Source of the DNA: Desulfatirhabdium sp040755275
GTDB taxonomy: Bacteria; Desulfobacterota; Desulfobacteria; Desulfobacterales; Desulfatirhabdiaceae
Length of the DNA: 44,251 bases
Assembly (NCBI GenBank): GCA_040755275.1
Contig: JBFMBE010000007.1
Location: 1-44,251 of the forward strand
Direction: 5' to 3'
A program made the position numbers and the translations under genes. Shown here one piece after another: positions 31,253 to 39,865 of this stretch (positions within the stretch are counted from its first letter, which is position 1; every line of letters starts with the position of its first letter). The notes beneath the pieces are model-generated. The model saw nothing but the letters and a program-made list of their open reading frames with translations. It made no database searches and was not told where the DNA came from.

Positions 31253-33781
31253 CTATAACGGCGGCGGCTGTTCGATGGGTTTTTTCGAGCAGAGCCATTT
31301 CTGCAGCACGGCAGCCAAGGCCTCACGGTCGATCGGCTTGCTGAGGTAGTCGTCCATTCCGGCGTCAATGCATTTTTCCCGATCTCCGGTCATGGCGTGT
31401 GCCGTCATGGCGACGATCGGCGTATGACAGATGCCGCCTTCGAGATGGCGGATTCTGCGGACAGCCTCGAGCCCGTCCATTTCCGGCATTTGTATGTCCA
31501 TGAAGACGATGTCATACAGGTTTTCCATTACCTTGACCACAGCCTGTTTGCCGTTTTCGGCGAGATCGACGTCGTACCCCAATTTTTTCAGGAGAATGTA
31601 AGCGGTTTTCTGGTTGATCGGGTTGTCTTCCACCAGAAGAACCCGGTAACGTCCGGAGGAGGCATTCACCACCCCAAATGTTTCGGCTGTCGCCGGTTTC
31701 TTGCGAAGCAGATAGGAGTCAAGACAGGATTCGACTTTTTGAGTCTTTCCGGCTAAAACCGTCATCATCGTATCGAAGAGCTTGGACTGGCGCACCGGTT
31801 TGGTGAGGAACCCGTCAAGCCCAGCATCCCGTAAGGCATGTGGATCGACATGCCCGCCCAGGGAGCTCAGCAGAATCATTTTCGGCCTGCCGAAGCTGTC
31901 GTTTCGCTGGATGCGTTCGGCAAGCATCAGGCCGTCGGTCTTTGGCATGGCCAGATCCAACAGAACGAGATTGAACGGGGTGCCGGCCAGCGCGGCATCT
32001 CGGAGCATGTCGAGTGCGGACGTCGGGTCTGTAGCCGCCTGATGGGAAATGTTCCAGTTCGTCAGGTAGTGGTCCAGGATTTTCCGGCTCGTCGCGTTGG
32101 CATCGACGATCAGGCATCGGATCGATTGAGCGATGTCTTCCTCTTCGTGGGTATCGGCTTCCCATCCGAAGGCTTCCGGTCGCTTCTGAAGCGGAATGCT
32201 GAACCAGAAGGTCGATCCTACACCAAGAGTACTTTCCATGCCGATCTCACCGCCCATCAACTCCACCAGTTTCTTTGAAATCGCAAGACCGAGCCCCGTT
32301 CCACCGTGTTTGCGATTGGCGGCGCCGTCCACCTGGGTGAAGGATTGAAACAGCAGCTTCTGGTGTTCCGGGGCGATGCCGACACCGGTGTCGGACACCG
32401 AAAAACGTAGTTTCTGGGTTTCCGCCGTTTCGGCTTCGATCGTCACCCGGATGAGAACATCTCCTTTTTCAGTGAACTTGACGGCATTGGCGACGAGGTT
32501 GGTGAGAATCTGCCGCAACCGGACCGGATCCCCTTCGACCTCGAGGGTGATGTGGCTGTCCATGAGCAGACCGATTTCGATCTGTCGGGTTCTGGCCATT
32601 TCTGAAAACAGATCGACGACATCTTCGAGAACGGTCATGAGGTTGAACCGAACCCGGTCGATATGGAGCTTTCCGGCCTCGATCCTGGAAAAATCCAGAA
32701 TGTCGTTGATGATCGTCAGCAGGGATGCTGCACTCTGCTGGATGGTCAGCGCATAGTCGCGCTGGGTTTCGGTGAGTCCGGATTCGAGCAGGATTTCGGT
32801 CATGCCGATGACCCCGGTCATGGGGGTGCGGATTTCGTGGCTCATGTTGGCCAGAAATTCCGATTTGATTCGGCTTGACGCGAGGGCCTGATCGCGAGCT
32901 TCCCGCAGCTGGCGCTCGACTTCCTTTCGTTCGGTGAGATCCTGAATCAGGGCCAGGAACGCAGGCTTTCCGTGGATGCGGGTTTCCGCGACCCGAAGTT
33001 GGACAGGAAACACGGTGCCGTCTTTACGCTGGGCGCCGTTGAGCTCCCTTTCGGAGCCGATGATGTGCCGAACCCCGGTGTTCAGGTAGTTTCGGAGAAA
33101 AACGTCGTGACAGCTTCGGTACGGCTCGGCCATGAGCAGGGTGACCGGCCGACCGATCGCATCGTCCGGTTCGTAGCCGAACATGCGGACTGCAGAGGCA
33201 TTGACCGAGAGGATGATGCCGTCGCTGTCGATGTGGATCATCGCGTCGGAGATCGTGTCGAGCAGGGTCTGATAGCGCATGCGGTCCATCAGCAGCTGCT
33301 CCCGCTGACGTATGGCCGCGATGACGGTTCCCAGAACGGAGATGAGCTCCGAAAAAAAAGCGATGGTTTCGGCATCGTTGCAAAACAACGGTTCACGAAG
33401 TCCAAGGGAGATGACGCCCTGCATACCGTCTTCCGCCACAATCGGCAGGGCGAGGATGACGGCGGATTTCGATCCCAAACATCCCCAGCAACGGGTCTTG
33501 TCAATGGAGCCGGTTTGAATCGATCCAGAGGAAAAGGCTTCCCAGCAGATACAAGGGGGATTGCCATTCAAAAAAGGGGCGATGGGGACGTCTCCTCTGC
33601 GGGCGAGGCAGGTCAGGGCGTTCTGATCGCGAATCCAGACGGCCCGCTCTCCAGAGAGGGGGATCCGGTCGAGGGTCGTGAACCAGTCGAGCAATTGCTC
33701 GGTGAAAGGGGCGAGTTCGGTGAAAGTAAGCCCCAGTTTCAACAGGGGATAGAGAACGTCTTTTCTGACGGGTTCGGGCAT
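31253..33781 (-). CDS. Soluble GAF-PAS hybrid histidine kinase with two receivers
   Basis: An 842-aa cytoplasmic hybrid kinase. Residues about 1-165 are a GAF-like domain containing a Cys set, CICW and CWGC, about 20 residues apart. A PAS domain (about 170-290), HisKA with His in NMSHEIRTPM, and HATPase (DTGVGIAP, GGTGLGLAIS) follow. Receiver 1 has the phospho-acceptor Asp in LLDLAMPKTDG; receiver 2 has it in VFMDIQMPEMDG and ends with LSKP. No Hpt domain or DNA-binding output is present, so the phosphate must pass to a protein outside the window. It is transcribed leftward and divergently from leuS. The Shine-Dalgarno before the ATG is weak (AGAAGCGGA). Confidence 0.92.
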   Translation of the reverse strand: MPEPVRKDVLYPLLKLGLTFTELAPFTEQLLDWFTTLDRIPLSGERAVWIRDQNALTCLARRGDVPIAPFLNGNPPCICWEAFSSGSIQTGSIDKTRCWGCLGSKSAVILALPIVAEDGMQGVISLGLREPLFCNDAETIAFFSELISVLGTVIAAIRQREQLLMDRMRYQTLLDTISDAMIHIDSDGIILSVNASAVRMFGYEPDDAIGRPVTLLMAEPYRSCHDVFLRNYLNTGVRHIIGSERELNGAQRKDGTVFPVQLRVAETRIHGKPAFLALIQDLTERKEVERQLREARDQALASSRIKSEFLANMSHEIRTPMTGVIGMTEILLESGLTETQRDYALTIQQSAASLLTIINDILDFSRIEAGKLHIDRVRFNLMTVLEDVVDLFSEMARTRQIEIGLLMDSHITLEVEGDPVRLRQILTNLVANAVKFTEKGDVLIRVTIEAETAETQKLRFSVSDTGVGIAPEHQKLLFQSFTQVDGAANRKHGGTGLGLAISKKLVELMGGEIGMESTLGVGSTFWFSIPLQKRPEAFGWEADTHEEEDIAQSIRCLIVDANATSRKILDHYLTNWNISHQAATDPTSALDMLRDAALAGTPFNLVLLDLAMPKTDGLMLAERIQRNDSFGRPKMILLSSLGGHVDPHALRDAGLDGFLTKPVRQSKLFDTMMTVLAGKTQKVESCLDSYLLRKKPATAETFGVVNASSGRYRVLLVEDNPINQKTAYILLKKLGYDVDLAENGKQAVVKVMENLYDIVFMDIQMPEMDGLEAVRRIRHLEGGICHTPIVAMTAHAMTGDREKCIDAGMDDYLSKPIDREALAAVLQKWLCSKKPIEQPPPL

Positions 33782-34032
33782 GTTCCGCTTCTCGTTCGTC
33801 GATGAGAACCATCCGGATCGGTTGGCTTTTTAAAATAGAATAAGCGATATCGATGGATTGATCAAAGGTTTTTCAGAACCTCGCCTTTTCGGGCACCGGG
33901 AATCCCGAGAAGGCTCCCTGTGGTCCGCTTTGACGCTGCCCGGAAAAGGGTCCTTTCGGAGGTGCGGAAAAGAGGGGAGCAGAAGGGAGAAGGAGGGATC
34001 GGAACGGTTGAAGAAGAAACCGGGAGGTGAAG

Positions 34033-34179
34033 ATGACGGACAATTTCTTGAATTTCGGAAGATTCTATGCAATAGAACGCTCAACGGTAGGAAATCCCGG
34101 TGATAGAGCCGGGCGGCGGGTTTCCATACCCCCAACGGTGTTGATTCGAACCCTCGTTTTGAACAGGCAAGCGGCATGA
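34033..34179 (+). CDS. 48-codon upstream ORF coupled to leuS
   Basis: An ORF of 48 codons starts at an ATG preceded by a near-ideal Shine-Dalgarno (GGGAGGTGAAG). Its stop TGA (34177-34179) overlaps the leuS ATG (34176-34178) as ATGA. The last part reads TVLIRTLVLNRQAA, with three leucines in seven residues. leuS itself has only a weak site (CAGGC), so coupling through this ORF may set leuS translation. Whether the peptide is a leucine-sensing leader or just a coupling device is unknown; it resembles no family I know. It contains a CCCGG/CCGGG hairpin at about 34095-34112. Confidence 0.5.
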   Translation: MTDNFLNFGRFYAIERSTVGNPGDRAGRRVSIPPTVLIRTLVLNRQAA

Positions 34180-36764
34180 AAGAAAAATACGATCCAAAAT
34201 CCATCGAAAGCCACTGGCAGGAAGTCTGGGAACGTTCCGGGCTGTTTGCCGTGCATGAAGATCCGAAGAAACCGAAATATTACCTGCTTGAAATGTTTCC
34301 GTATCCATCCGGAAAAATCCATATGGGCCATGTGCGCAACTATACCATCGGTGACGTGGTGGCCCGATACAAACGGATGAAAGGCTTCAATGTCCTGCAT
34401 CCCATGGGTTGGGACGCCTTCGGCATGCCCGCCGAGAATGCGGCCATTTCGAACAATACCCACCCGGCCCGTTGGACCTACGAAAATATCGACACCATGA
34501 AGAAACAGCTCAAGCGGATGGGGTTTTCCTATGACTGGGATCGGGAAATCGCCACTTGCAAGCCGGAATACTACCGCTGGGAACAGTGGCTGTTTCTGAA
34601 AATGTACGAAAAAGGCATGGCCTATCGCAAGGAAAGCTATGTGAACTGGTGCGAGACCTGTCAGACGGTTTTGGCGAACGAACAAGTCGAAGCCGGGGCC
34701 TGCTGGCGGTGCGGGGAAGCTGTCCGTCAGAAGAAGCTTTCCCAGTGGTTTTTCCGCATCACAGACGATGCGGAAGATTTGCTCGTTCATTGCGACCGCT
34801 TGCCGGGCTGGCCCGAAAAAGTGGTGACCATGCAGAAGAACTGGATCGGCCGAAGTCATGGGGCCGAAATCCAGTTTCAGATCGAAAACCTCGATGAAAC
34901 CATCGTCGTGTTCACCACCCGGCCTGACACCATCTTCGGGGCCACCTTCATGTGCCTTGCGCCGGAGCATCCATTGGTGCAGCGGCTTTCCCGCAATACG
35001 GCCCAGCAGGCGGACGTCGATGCCTTCGTCGATCGGGTCTCCTTGCAGGAGCGAAGCACCCGAGGGCTGGAGCGCTATGAAAAGGAAGGGGTGTTTACGG
35101 GAGCCTATTGCGTCAATCCGATGAGCGGTCGCAGGATGCCCATCTATACGGCCAATTTCGCCCTGATGGAATATGGAACGGGAGCCGTCATGTCGGTTCC
35201 GGCTCATGATCAGCGGGATTTCGAATTCGCTCGAAAATACGGACTCGAGATCGTTGTCGTCGTTCAGCCGGAGGGAGGCCCTTTGGATCCGGCCACCATG
35301 ACCGAAGCCTATGCCGGAGAGGGGATGATGGTTCACTCAGGGGAATTCGACGGAATGCCCAACACCGAGGCGATGCAAGCCATCGTGGACCGGCTCGAAG
35401 CGCGGAAAATGGGCAAGCGCACCGTCTCCTATCGGCTGCGGGACTGGGGCATTTCCCGTCAGCGCTACTGGGGAGCTCCGATTCCGATGATTCACTGCCC
35501 GACCTGCGGTATTGTGCCCGTGCCGGAATCGGATCTACCGATCGTTCTACCGGAGGACGCCGATCTGCTCGAGGGTGGAAAATCCCCGCTGCCGCAGCAC
35601 CCCGATTTTGCTAAGGTGAAGTGTCCTGCGTGCGGCAGAGAGGACGCCCGCCGGGAAACCGATACGATGGATACCTTCGTGGAGTCCTCCTGGTATTTCG
35701 AGCGCTACTGTAGCCCGCATTACGACAAAGGAATGTTCGATCCAAAGGCTGTCGCCTACTGGATGCCGGTAGACCAGTACATCGGCGGTGTGGAACATGC
35801 CATTTTACACCTGCTCTACAGTCGCTACTACACCCGGGTGCTGAACGATTTCGGGATGGTTCCCTACCGGGAGCCCTTTACCCGACTGCTGACCCAAGGG
35901 ATGGTCTGCAAGGAAACCCTGCATTGCGAAGAGCACGGGTTCCTGTATCCCGAGGAAGTGGTGGATGGTCAGCCGCGGACATGCAAGAAATGCGGCAGGC
36001 CGGTGGAAATCGGCCGAGTGGAGAAGATGTCGAAATCCAAGAAGAACGTCGTCGATCCCAACGCCCTGCTGGATGCCTATGGTGCGGATACGACGCGGTT
36101 GTTCTGTCTCTTTGCAGCTCCGCCCGAAAGAAGCCTGGAGTGGAGTGATCAGGGGGTTGACGGAGCGTTTCGATTTCTGACCCGCGTGTGGCGGCTGTGC
36201 TGGATGTGGATGGAGGAAATTCGTTCGGCAACGGCGTTCGACGGTCCGATGGATCGGCTTTCCGCAGACATGAAGCCGGTCTATCAGAAGGTTCATGTCA
36301 CGATCCAGAAGGTGACCAACGATATCGAAGACCGGTTCCATTTCAACACGGCCATCAGTGCCGTCATGGAACTGGTGAACCTGCTCTACGGCGTACCGGT
36401 GGAACCGACTTCTTCGGAGAAGGCATCGGTCATGCGGCTTGCCCTCGAAACGGTGGTGTTGCTGCTCTCTCCCATCGTTCCCCATCTATGTGAGGATATC
36501 TGGCGGGAACTGGGGCATAAAGACAGTGTGCTGCTGGCATCCTGGCCAGTATGGGACGAGGCTGCCCTCCGGAAAGACAGGCATCTGATCGTGATCCAGG
36601 TCAACGGGAAGCTCCGAAGCCGTATGGAGGTGGAGGATGACACCGAGGAGAAAGTAATCCGGGAACTGGCCCTCTCCGATGAAAAAGTACAGAAATTCAT
36701 TGCCGGAAAAGCCGTTCGGCAAATCGTGGTGGTGAAGAACAAGTTGATCAATATCGTTGTATGA
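34176..36764 (+). CDS. leuS: Leucyl-tRNA synthetase
   Basis: An 862-aa class I synthetase of bacterial LeuRS length that charges tRNA-Leu. Residues about 40-50 are the HIGH-type motif (PYPSGKIHMGH), and the KMSKS motif is in EKMSKSKKNVVDP. The CP1 editing domain carries TTRPDTIFGATF. Cys pairs in WCETCQTVLANEQ/ACWRCGE and CPTCG/CPACG look like zinc-ribbon sites. The C-terminal anticodon-binding and LeuRS tail domains are complete. The start is set by homology with MKEKYDPKSIE and by the ATGA overlap with the upstream ORF. lptE follows after a palindromic repeat, an order seen in related bacteria. Confidence 0.98.
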   Translation: MKEKYDPKSIESHWQEVWERSGLFAVHEDPKKPKYYLLEMFPYPSGKIHMGHVRNYTIGDVVARYKRMKGFNVLHPMGWDAFGMPAENAAISNNTHPARWTYENIDTMKKQLKRMGFSYDWDREIATCKPEYYRWEQWLFLKMYEKGMAYRKESYVNWCETCQTVLANEQVEAGACWRCGEAVRQKKLSQWFFRITDDAEDLLVHCDRLPGWPEKVVTMQKNWIGRSHGAEIQFQIENLDETIVVFTTRPDTIFGATFMCLAPEHPLVQRLSRNTAQQADVDAFVDRVSLQERSTRGLERYEKEGVFTGAYCVNPMSGRRMPIYTANFALMEYGTGAVMSVPAHDQRDFEFARKYGLEIVVVVQPEGGPLDPATMTEAYAGEGMMVHSGEFDGMPNTEAMQAIVDRLEARKMGKRTVSYRLRDWGISRQRYWGAPIPMIHCPTCGIVPVPESDLPIVLPEDADLLEGGKSPLPQHPDFAKVKCPACGREDARRETDTMDTFVESSWYFERYCSPHYDKGMFDPKAVAYWMPVDQYIGGVEHAILHLLYSRYYTRVLNDFGMVPYREPFTRLLTQGMVCKETLHCEEHGFLYPEEVVDGQPRTCKKCGRPVEIGRVEKMSKSKKNVVDPNALLDAYGADTTRLFCLFAAPPERSLEWSDQGVDGAFRFLTRVWRLCWMWMEEIRSATAFDGPMDRLSADMKPVYQKVHVTIQKVTNDIEDRFHFNTAISAVMELVNLLYGVPVEPTSSEKASVMRLALETVVLLLSPIVPHLCEDIWRELGHKDSVLLASWPVWDEAALRKDRHLIVIQVNGKLRSRMEVEDDTEEKVIRELALSDEKVQKFIAGKAVRQIVVVKNKLINIVV

Positions 36765-36769
36765 ACATG

Positions 36770-37081
36770 GATGAGGTCGCAACGAGTCAGACAGTTTCTG
36801 TCGAGTCGCGGGGTGACTGGGGAACCTTTTTCGATGCTGCGAAAAAACACAGCCGCCCGAGCTCGTAAGGGCCGGGCATTGGGTCAGTCATTCGATACAG
36901 GCCGGTGAGTTACAACGGTTTGATTTTCAAACAATGGTTTGTTGTTGGACGCCGCCCGGCCCAACGATCTCCTGCGGCTTCAAACAACTATCCGCTGCAG
37001 TATCAAAAGGCATGTGCCCTGGCATGCTCAGGCCCGACAATCGACAACATCGGGGTAGCGGCGACTTTTTGCGAATCTATC
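36770..37081 (+). repeat. Long palindromic intergenic element, copy 5
   Basis: A 312-bp, more diverged copy starting five bases after the leuS stop, with ends GATGAGGTCGCAACGAGTC and GACTTTTTGCGAATCTATC. Its core reads GGGCCGGGC (36869-36877) paired with GCCCGGCCC (36954-36962). Compared with GGATCGGAC/GTCCGATCC in copies 1-3, three positions changed on both arms and stay paired. It lies inside the leuS-lptE interval and gives lptE a false upstream frame. Confidence 0.8.
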
Positions 37082-37147
37082 ATTCTTTGGACGGTAATTG
37101 AATCGCATCTCATCTGGAAGCAGCGGGATGACAAGAAGGAGGAAACG

Positions 37148-37672
37148 GTGATCGGTCGGACAATCCAATTGAGGCTGCTGGCTGCGGTGGTGTCTGTTGC
37201 GGCGTTGTTCATGAGCTCCTGTCTCTATCAGTTTTCTGGAGAAGGCCCTCTTCCTGCCGGTACGACCCGGGTGTACATCGACATATTCGAAAACCGATCC
37301 GGAGAGACTGGTGTAGAAAGTATTTTTACCGACGATCTCATCAAGGAATTCGTTCTCAAGAGAAAGAGCGCCCTGAGTTCTTCCGCCGAATCCGGAGCCG
37401 TTCTATCTGGATCGATCGACTATATCCGGGATTTGACGATAGCCCACAAGACGCAGCGGACATCCACGCAGCGACGGGTCATCGCTTCGGTATCCGTCAA
37501 ACTGGTGGATGGCGGAAAGGTGATCTGGGCGGCCAATGGGATTACGGCAAACGAGGCCTATGCGGTTGCAGACGACAAGATGGCCACCGAACAGAACAAA
37601 CGCGATGCCATTAAGGTGCTGTCCAAACGACTGGCGGAGAAAATCTTCAACCGGCTGACCGATAATTTCTGA
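37148..37672 (+). CDS. lptE: LptE, LPS-assembly outer-membrane lipoprotein
   Basis: A 174-aa lipoprotein. A signal peptide (residues 1-24) ends in the lipobox MSSC with the lipidated Cys25, followed by an LptE-like body (TRVYIDIFENRSGETG, and the RRVIASVSVKLVDGGKVIW strand pattern). LptE plugs the LptD barrel that delivers LPS to the outer leaflet. The GTG at 37148 is chosen because AAGGAGGAAAC lies just upstream; the open frame back to 36905 is inside palindromic repeat copy 5. Its position behind leuS supports the assignment. The stop TGA overlaps the first bases of the next repeat element. Confidence 0.9.
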   Translation: MIGRTIQLRLLAAVVSVAALFMSSCLYQFSGEGPLPAGTTRVYIDIFENRSGETGVESIFTDDLIKEFVLKRKSALSSSAESGAVLSGSIDYIRDLTIAHKTQRTSTQRRVIASVSVKLVDGGKVIWAANGITANEAYAVADDKMATEQNKRDAIKVLSKRLAEKIFNRLTDNF

Positions 37673-37877
37673 TGAGGTCGCAAGAAGTCGCTGGCCAGCG
37701 TTTTTCCTTAAATGCCGGACCTCCAGCAGGAGGGCGGGTGATGTTTTGCAAAGCACAGGAAACTGTTTGATTCAGCCGGATATCGTTGGATCGGGCGGTC
37801 GAGTTTTTCCGATGCCGAGCTAAATCCCCCCTCCCTCCTACAGGTCAAGAAAGAGCCCGACTTTCTTCGATACCATC
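37671..37877 (-). repeat. Palindromic intergenic element, copy 6, internally deleted
   Basis: A 207-bp derivative with ends GATGAGGTCGCAAGAAGTC and GACTTTCTTCGATACCATC. The left arm up to ATCGTTGGATCGGGCGGTC is intact, but the centre and inner right arm (about 100 bp) are missing. It overlaps the lptE stop codon. Confidence 0.75.
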
Positions 37878-37897
37878 CAGATTCTGGCCAAACAAGA

Positions 37898-37935
37898 ACG
37901 GGTTATGAACGAAATTCATTCATAACCCGTTTTTT
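37898..37935 (+). terminator. Rho-independent terminator after lptE, possibly bidirectional
   Basis: ACGGGTTATGAA (37898-37909) pairs perfectly with TTCATAACCCGT (37919-37930) across a 9-base loop, followed by TTTTT on the plus strand. This ends rightward lptE transcription. On the minus strand the stem is followed by a T-rich TTCTTGTTTGG, so it may also end the leftward tRNA-Val transcript. Confidence 0.85.
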
Positions 37936-37938
37936 GGT

Positions 37939-38013
37939 TGGTGGGCGGCACAGGGTTTGAACCTGTGACTTCTACCGTGTGAAGGTAGCACTCTCCCGCT
38001 GAGTTAGCCGCCC
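37939..38013 (-). tRNA. tRNA-Val (anticodon CAC)
   Basis: 75 bases on the minus strand fold into a full cloverleaf: acceptor GGGCGGC/GCCGCCC, D arm ACTC/GAGT, anticodon stem CTACC/GGTAG with loop TTCACAC (anticodon CAC, reading GUG), variable AAGTC, and T arm ACAGG-TTCAAAC-CCTGT. The CCA end is encoded (37939-37941). It lies 45 bases after scpB in the same direction. Confidence 0.96.
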
Positions 38014-38058
38014 GCTCGATTGTTTGAAATCGGCTGTACCTTACCGAAATCGGGGGTG

Positions 38059-38658
38059 TCAAGTCAAGTATTTTCCATCATCAGCTTGTTCCGTCACCAT
38101 GCTTCGGATCCGTTCCAGTTCGGTTTCCGGATTCGAAGCGGCTGCGGTTTCGATTTCCTTCAGTCGTGGCAGGTCCCGGATGTCATTCAATCCGAACACC
38201 TCCAGAAAACGTTTCCCGGTGGCATAGATCAACGGCCGTCCGGCGATGGGCTTTCGACCTGCAATGCGAATCAGTTTACGCTCGAGCAGCTGACGAAGAA
38301 CGGCGCCGCAATCCACGCCTCGAATGAACTCGATTTCGCTTCGAACGATCGGCTGACGATAGGCAACAATGGCCAGGGTTTCCATGGCAGCGGCACTCAA
38401 CCGCTGAGGGCGTGGTTTGAGAAACCGCTGAATCCAGTCTGCATATTCCGCTCGCGTCCGAATCTGGTATCCCCCGGCTACCTGAACCAAACAGATGCCC
38501 GCCTGACGCTCGTCATATTCGGTCTTCAGTGCTTCGAGAGCCTGTCGAATCTCGGTGGGATCCGTATCGGGAAAGAGCAAGACGAGACGATCGAATTCGA
38601 CGGCCGTATCCGAAACCAGCAGAATGCATTCCAAAATGGGTTTCAAGGGCGGATTCAT
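38059..38658 (-). CDS. scpB: ScpB, segregation and condensation protein B
   Basis: A 199-aa winged-helix kleisin partner of the SMC-ScpAB condensin. It has the family hallmark ETLAIVAYRQPIVRSEIEFI followed by GVDCGAVLRQLLERKLI and GRPLIYATGKRFLEVFGL. ScpB dimers bind ScpA and help SMC compact and segregate the chromosome. Its ATG overlaps the scpA stop as ATGA. The tail beyond residue 170 is acidic and probably flexible. Confidence 0.97.
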   Translation of the reverse strand: MNPPLKPILECILLVSDTAVEFDRLVLLFPDTDPTEIRQALEALKTEYDERQAGICLVQVAGGYQIRTRAEYADWIQRFLKPRPQRLSAAAMETLAIVAYRQPIVRSEIEFIRGVDCGAVLRQLLERKLIRIAGRKPIAGRPLIYATGKRFLEVFGLNDIRDLPRLKEIETAAASNPETELERIRSMVTEQADDGKYLT

Positions 38659-39500
38659 GATTGAAAAACCAGTAGAACATCGGATGTCCCATCCATAGGA
38701 TCCATGCGGCAGGTGAGAATACCCTGTTTGATCATCTCGAGAACGGCCAGAAACGTGATGACACCGTCGATTTTGGATGTGGAGCCTTCGATGAGCTCGA
38801 ACAGGGAGACGAACGATCGAGGGCCGTAAACTGCCTGAATCTGTTCGATTCGCTCTTGGATAGAAGGGCCCTGTATTTCCAAGAGCAGCGGACCGAGGCC
38901 CGACAGACGCTGCATGACCTTCTCGAAAGCCCCGAACAATTCGAAGAGATCGACGTCAATGGTCGGCTCAAGCAGTTGATCGATCGGGTTGGGAACATGT
39001 GCGGCAAAAACCGAATCTCCCAGAAGGGGCAGAAGCTGCATGTCGACTGAAGCGGCTTTCAGCTTCATATACTCCTGAATCGGGCGAGCGATTTCCAGAC
39101 GCGGGTCATTCGCGTCTTCCGTGTCCGACGACGGAAGCAGGGTTTTTGCCTTGATCGAGATGAGGGTTGCCGCCATCAGCAGGAAATCGCCTGCAACCTC
39201 GATGTGCATCCGCTCCAAGTGTTCCAGTGCCTTCAGGTAGCGTTCAGTGATTTCGGAAATCGATATGTCGGTGACGTCGATGTCGTTTTTGCGGATCAGG
39301 TAGATCAACAAATCCATCGGACCTTCGAAGAGATCACCGATATCGACCCGGAAGGGTTCGGACGTGAGGATGTGGGTTTGCAATTGAAATTTCGATGGAA
39401 TTTGGTTAGGGTTCTTGGGAAAAGCCCTACCGGGAAGGCGGATCGATCCATGGACGATCGGCGGCTCCCCCCTGCAAATCACCTGCAATCTGCAACTCAT
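38655..39500 (-). CDS. scpA: ScpA, segregation and condensation protein A (kleisin)
   Basis: The kleisin subunit that bridges SMC heads. The conserved part begins FRVDIGDLFEGPMDLLIYLI and runs through YLKALEHLERMHIEVAGDFL and ATLISIKAKTLLP to the C-terminal winged helix (VSLFELIEG, ITFLAVLEMIKQG). The ATG at 39500 is the only in-frame ATG near the start, but the first 39 codons look non-coding. A TTG at 39383 would start close to the usual N-terminus, though no clear Shine-Dalgarno precedes it. It diverges from the HIT gene and is coupled to scpB. Confidence 0.92.
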   Translation of the reverse strand: MSCRLQVICRGEPPIVHGSIRLPGRAFPKNPNQIPSKFQLQTHILTSEPFRVDIGDLFEGPMDLLIYLIRKNDIDVTDISISEITERYLKALEHLERMHIEVAGDFLLMAATLISIKAKTLLPSSDTEDANDPRLEIARPIQEYMKLKAASVDMQLLPLLGDSVFAAHVPNPIDQLLEPTIDVDLFELFGAFEKVMQRLSGLGPLLLEIQGPSIQERIEQIQAVYGPRSFVSLFELIEGSTSKIDGVITFLAVLEMIKQGILTCRMDPMDGTSDVLLVFQS

Positions 39501-39529
39501 ACCCCATTTGACGACAAGGAGCGCATTCT

Positions 39530-39865
39530 ATGGTCGATGATTGTATTTTCTGCAAAATCGCACACCACCAGATGCCCACCGAATTGCTCTATGAAAATGA
39601 CCGCCTGGTCGTGTTTCGGGACATCAAGCCCCATGCTCCGGTTCACTGGCTGATCGTTCCCAAGAAGCATATCCGAAGCGTGAACGACCTGCAACCCGAA
39701 GATGCGGCCATCGTTGCGGAAATGATGACAACGGCGAGGGATATGGCGAAGAAAGCGGGGGTCAACGAATCGGGGTACAAGCTGCTGTTCAACGTGGAGA
39801 AAGGCGGCGGGCAGGTGATTTTTCATCTCCACCTGCACCTGATCGGCGGCTGGGTGCGTTCATGA
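39530..39865 (+). CDS. HIT-family nucleotide-binding protein
   Basis: A 111-aa HIT (histidine triad) protein of the HINT type. It has CIFCKIAHHQMP at the N-terminus, HWLIVPKKHI in the middle and the triad HLHLHLIGGW near the end. Relatives hydrolyse phosphoramidate bonds of AMP. AAGGAG lies upstream of the ATG. The stop overlaps the kdsB start as ATGA, so the two are co-translated. Confidence 0.95.
   Translation: MVDDCIFCKIAHHQMPTELLYENDRLVVFRDIKPHAPVHWLIVPKKHIRSVNDLQPEDAAIVAEMMTTARDMAKKAGVNESGYKLLFNVEKGGGQVIFHLHLHLIGGWVRS

Noticed and set aside
36905..37147. 81-codon N-terminal extension of lptE
   Set aside because: It lies mostly in palindromic repeat copy 5 and would bury the lipoprotein signal peptide; the GTG at 37148 has an excellent Shine-Dalgarno.
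84..37877. Palindromic elements as insertion sequences
   Set aside because: At about 310 bp they are too short for a transposase, and no target-site duplication is evident; non-autonomous mobility remains possible.
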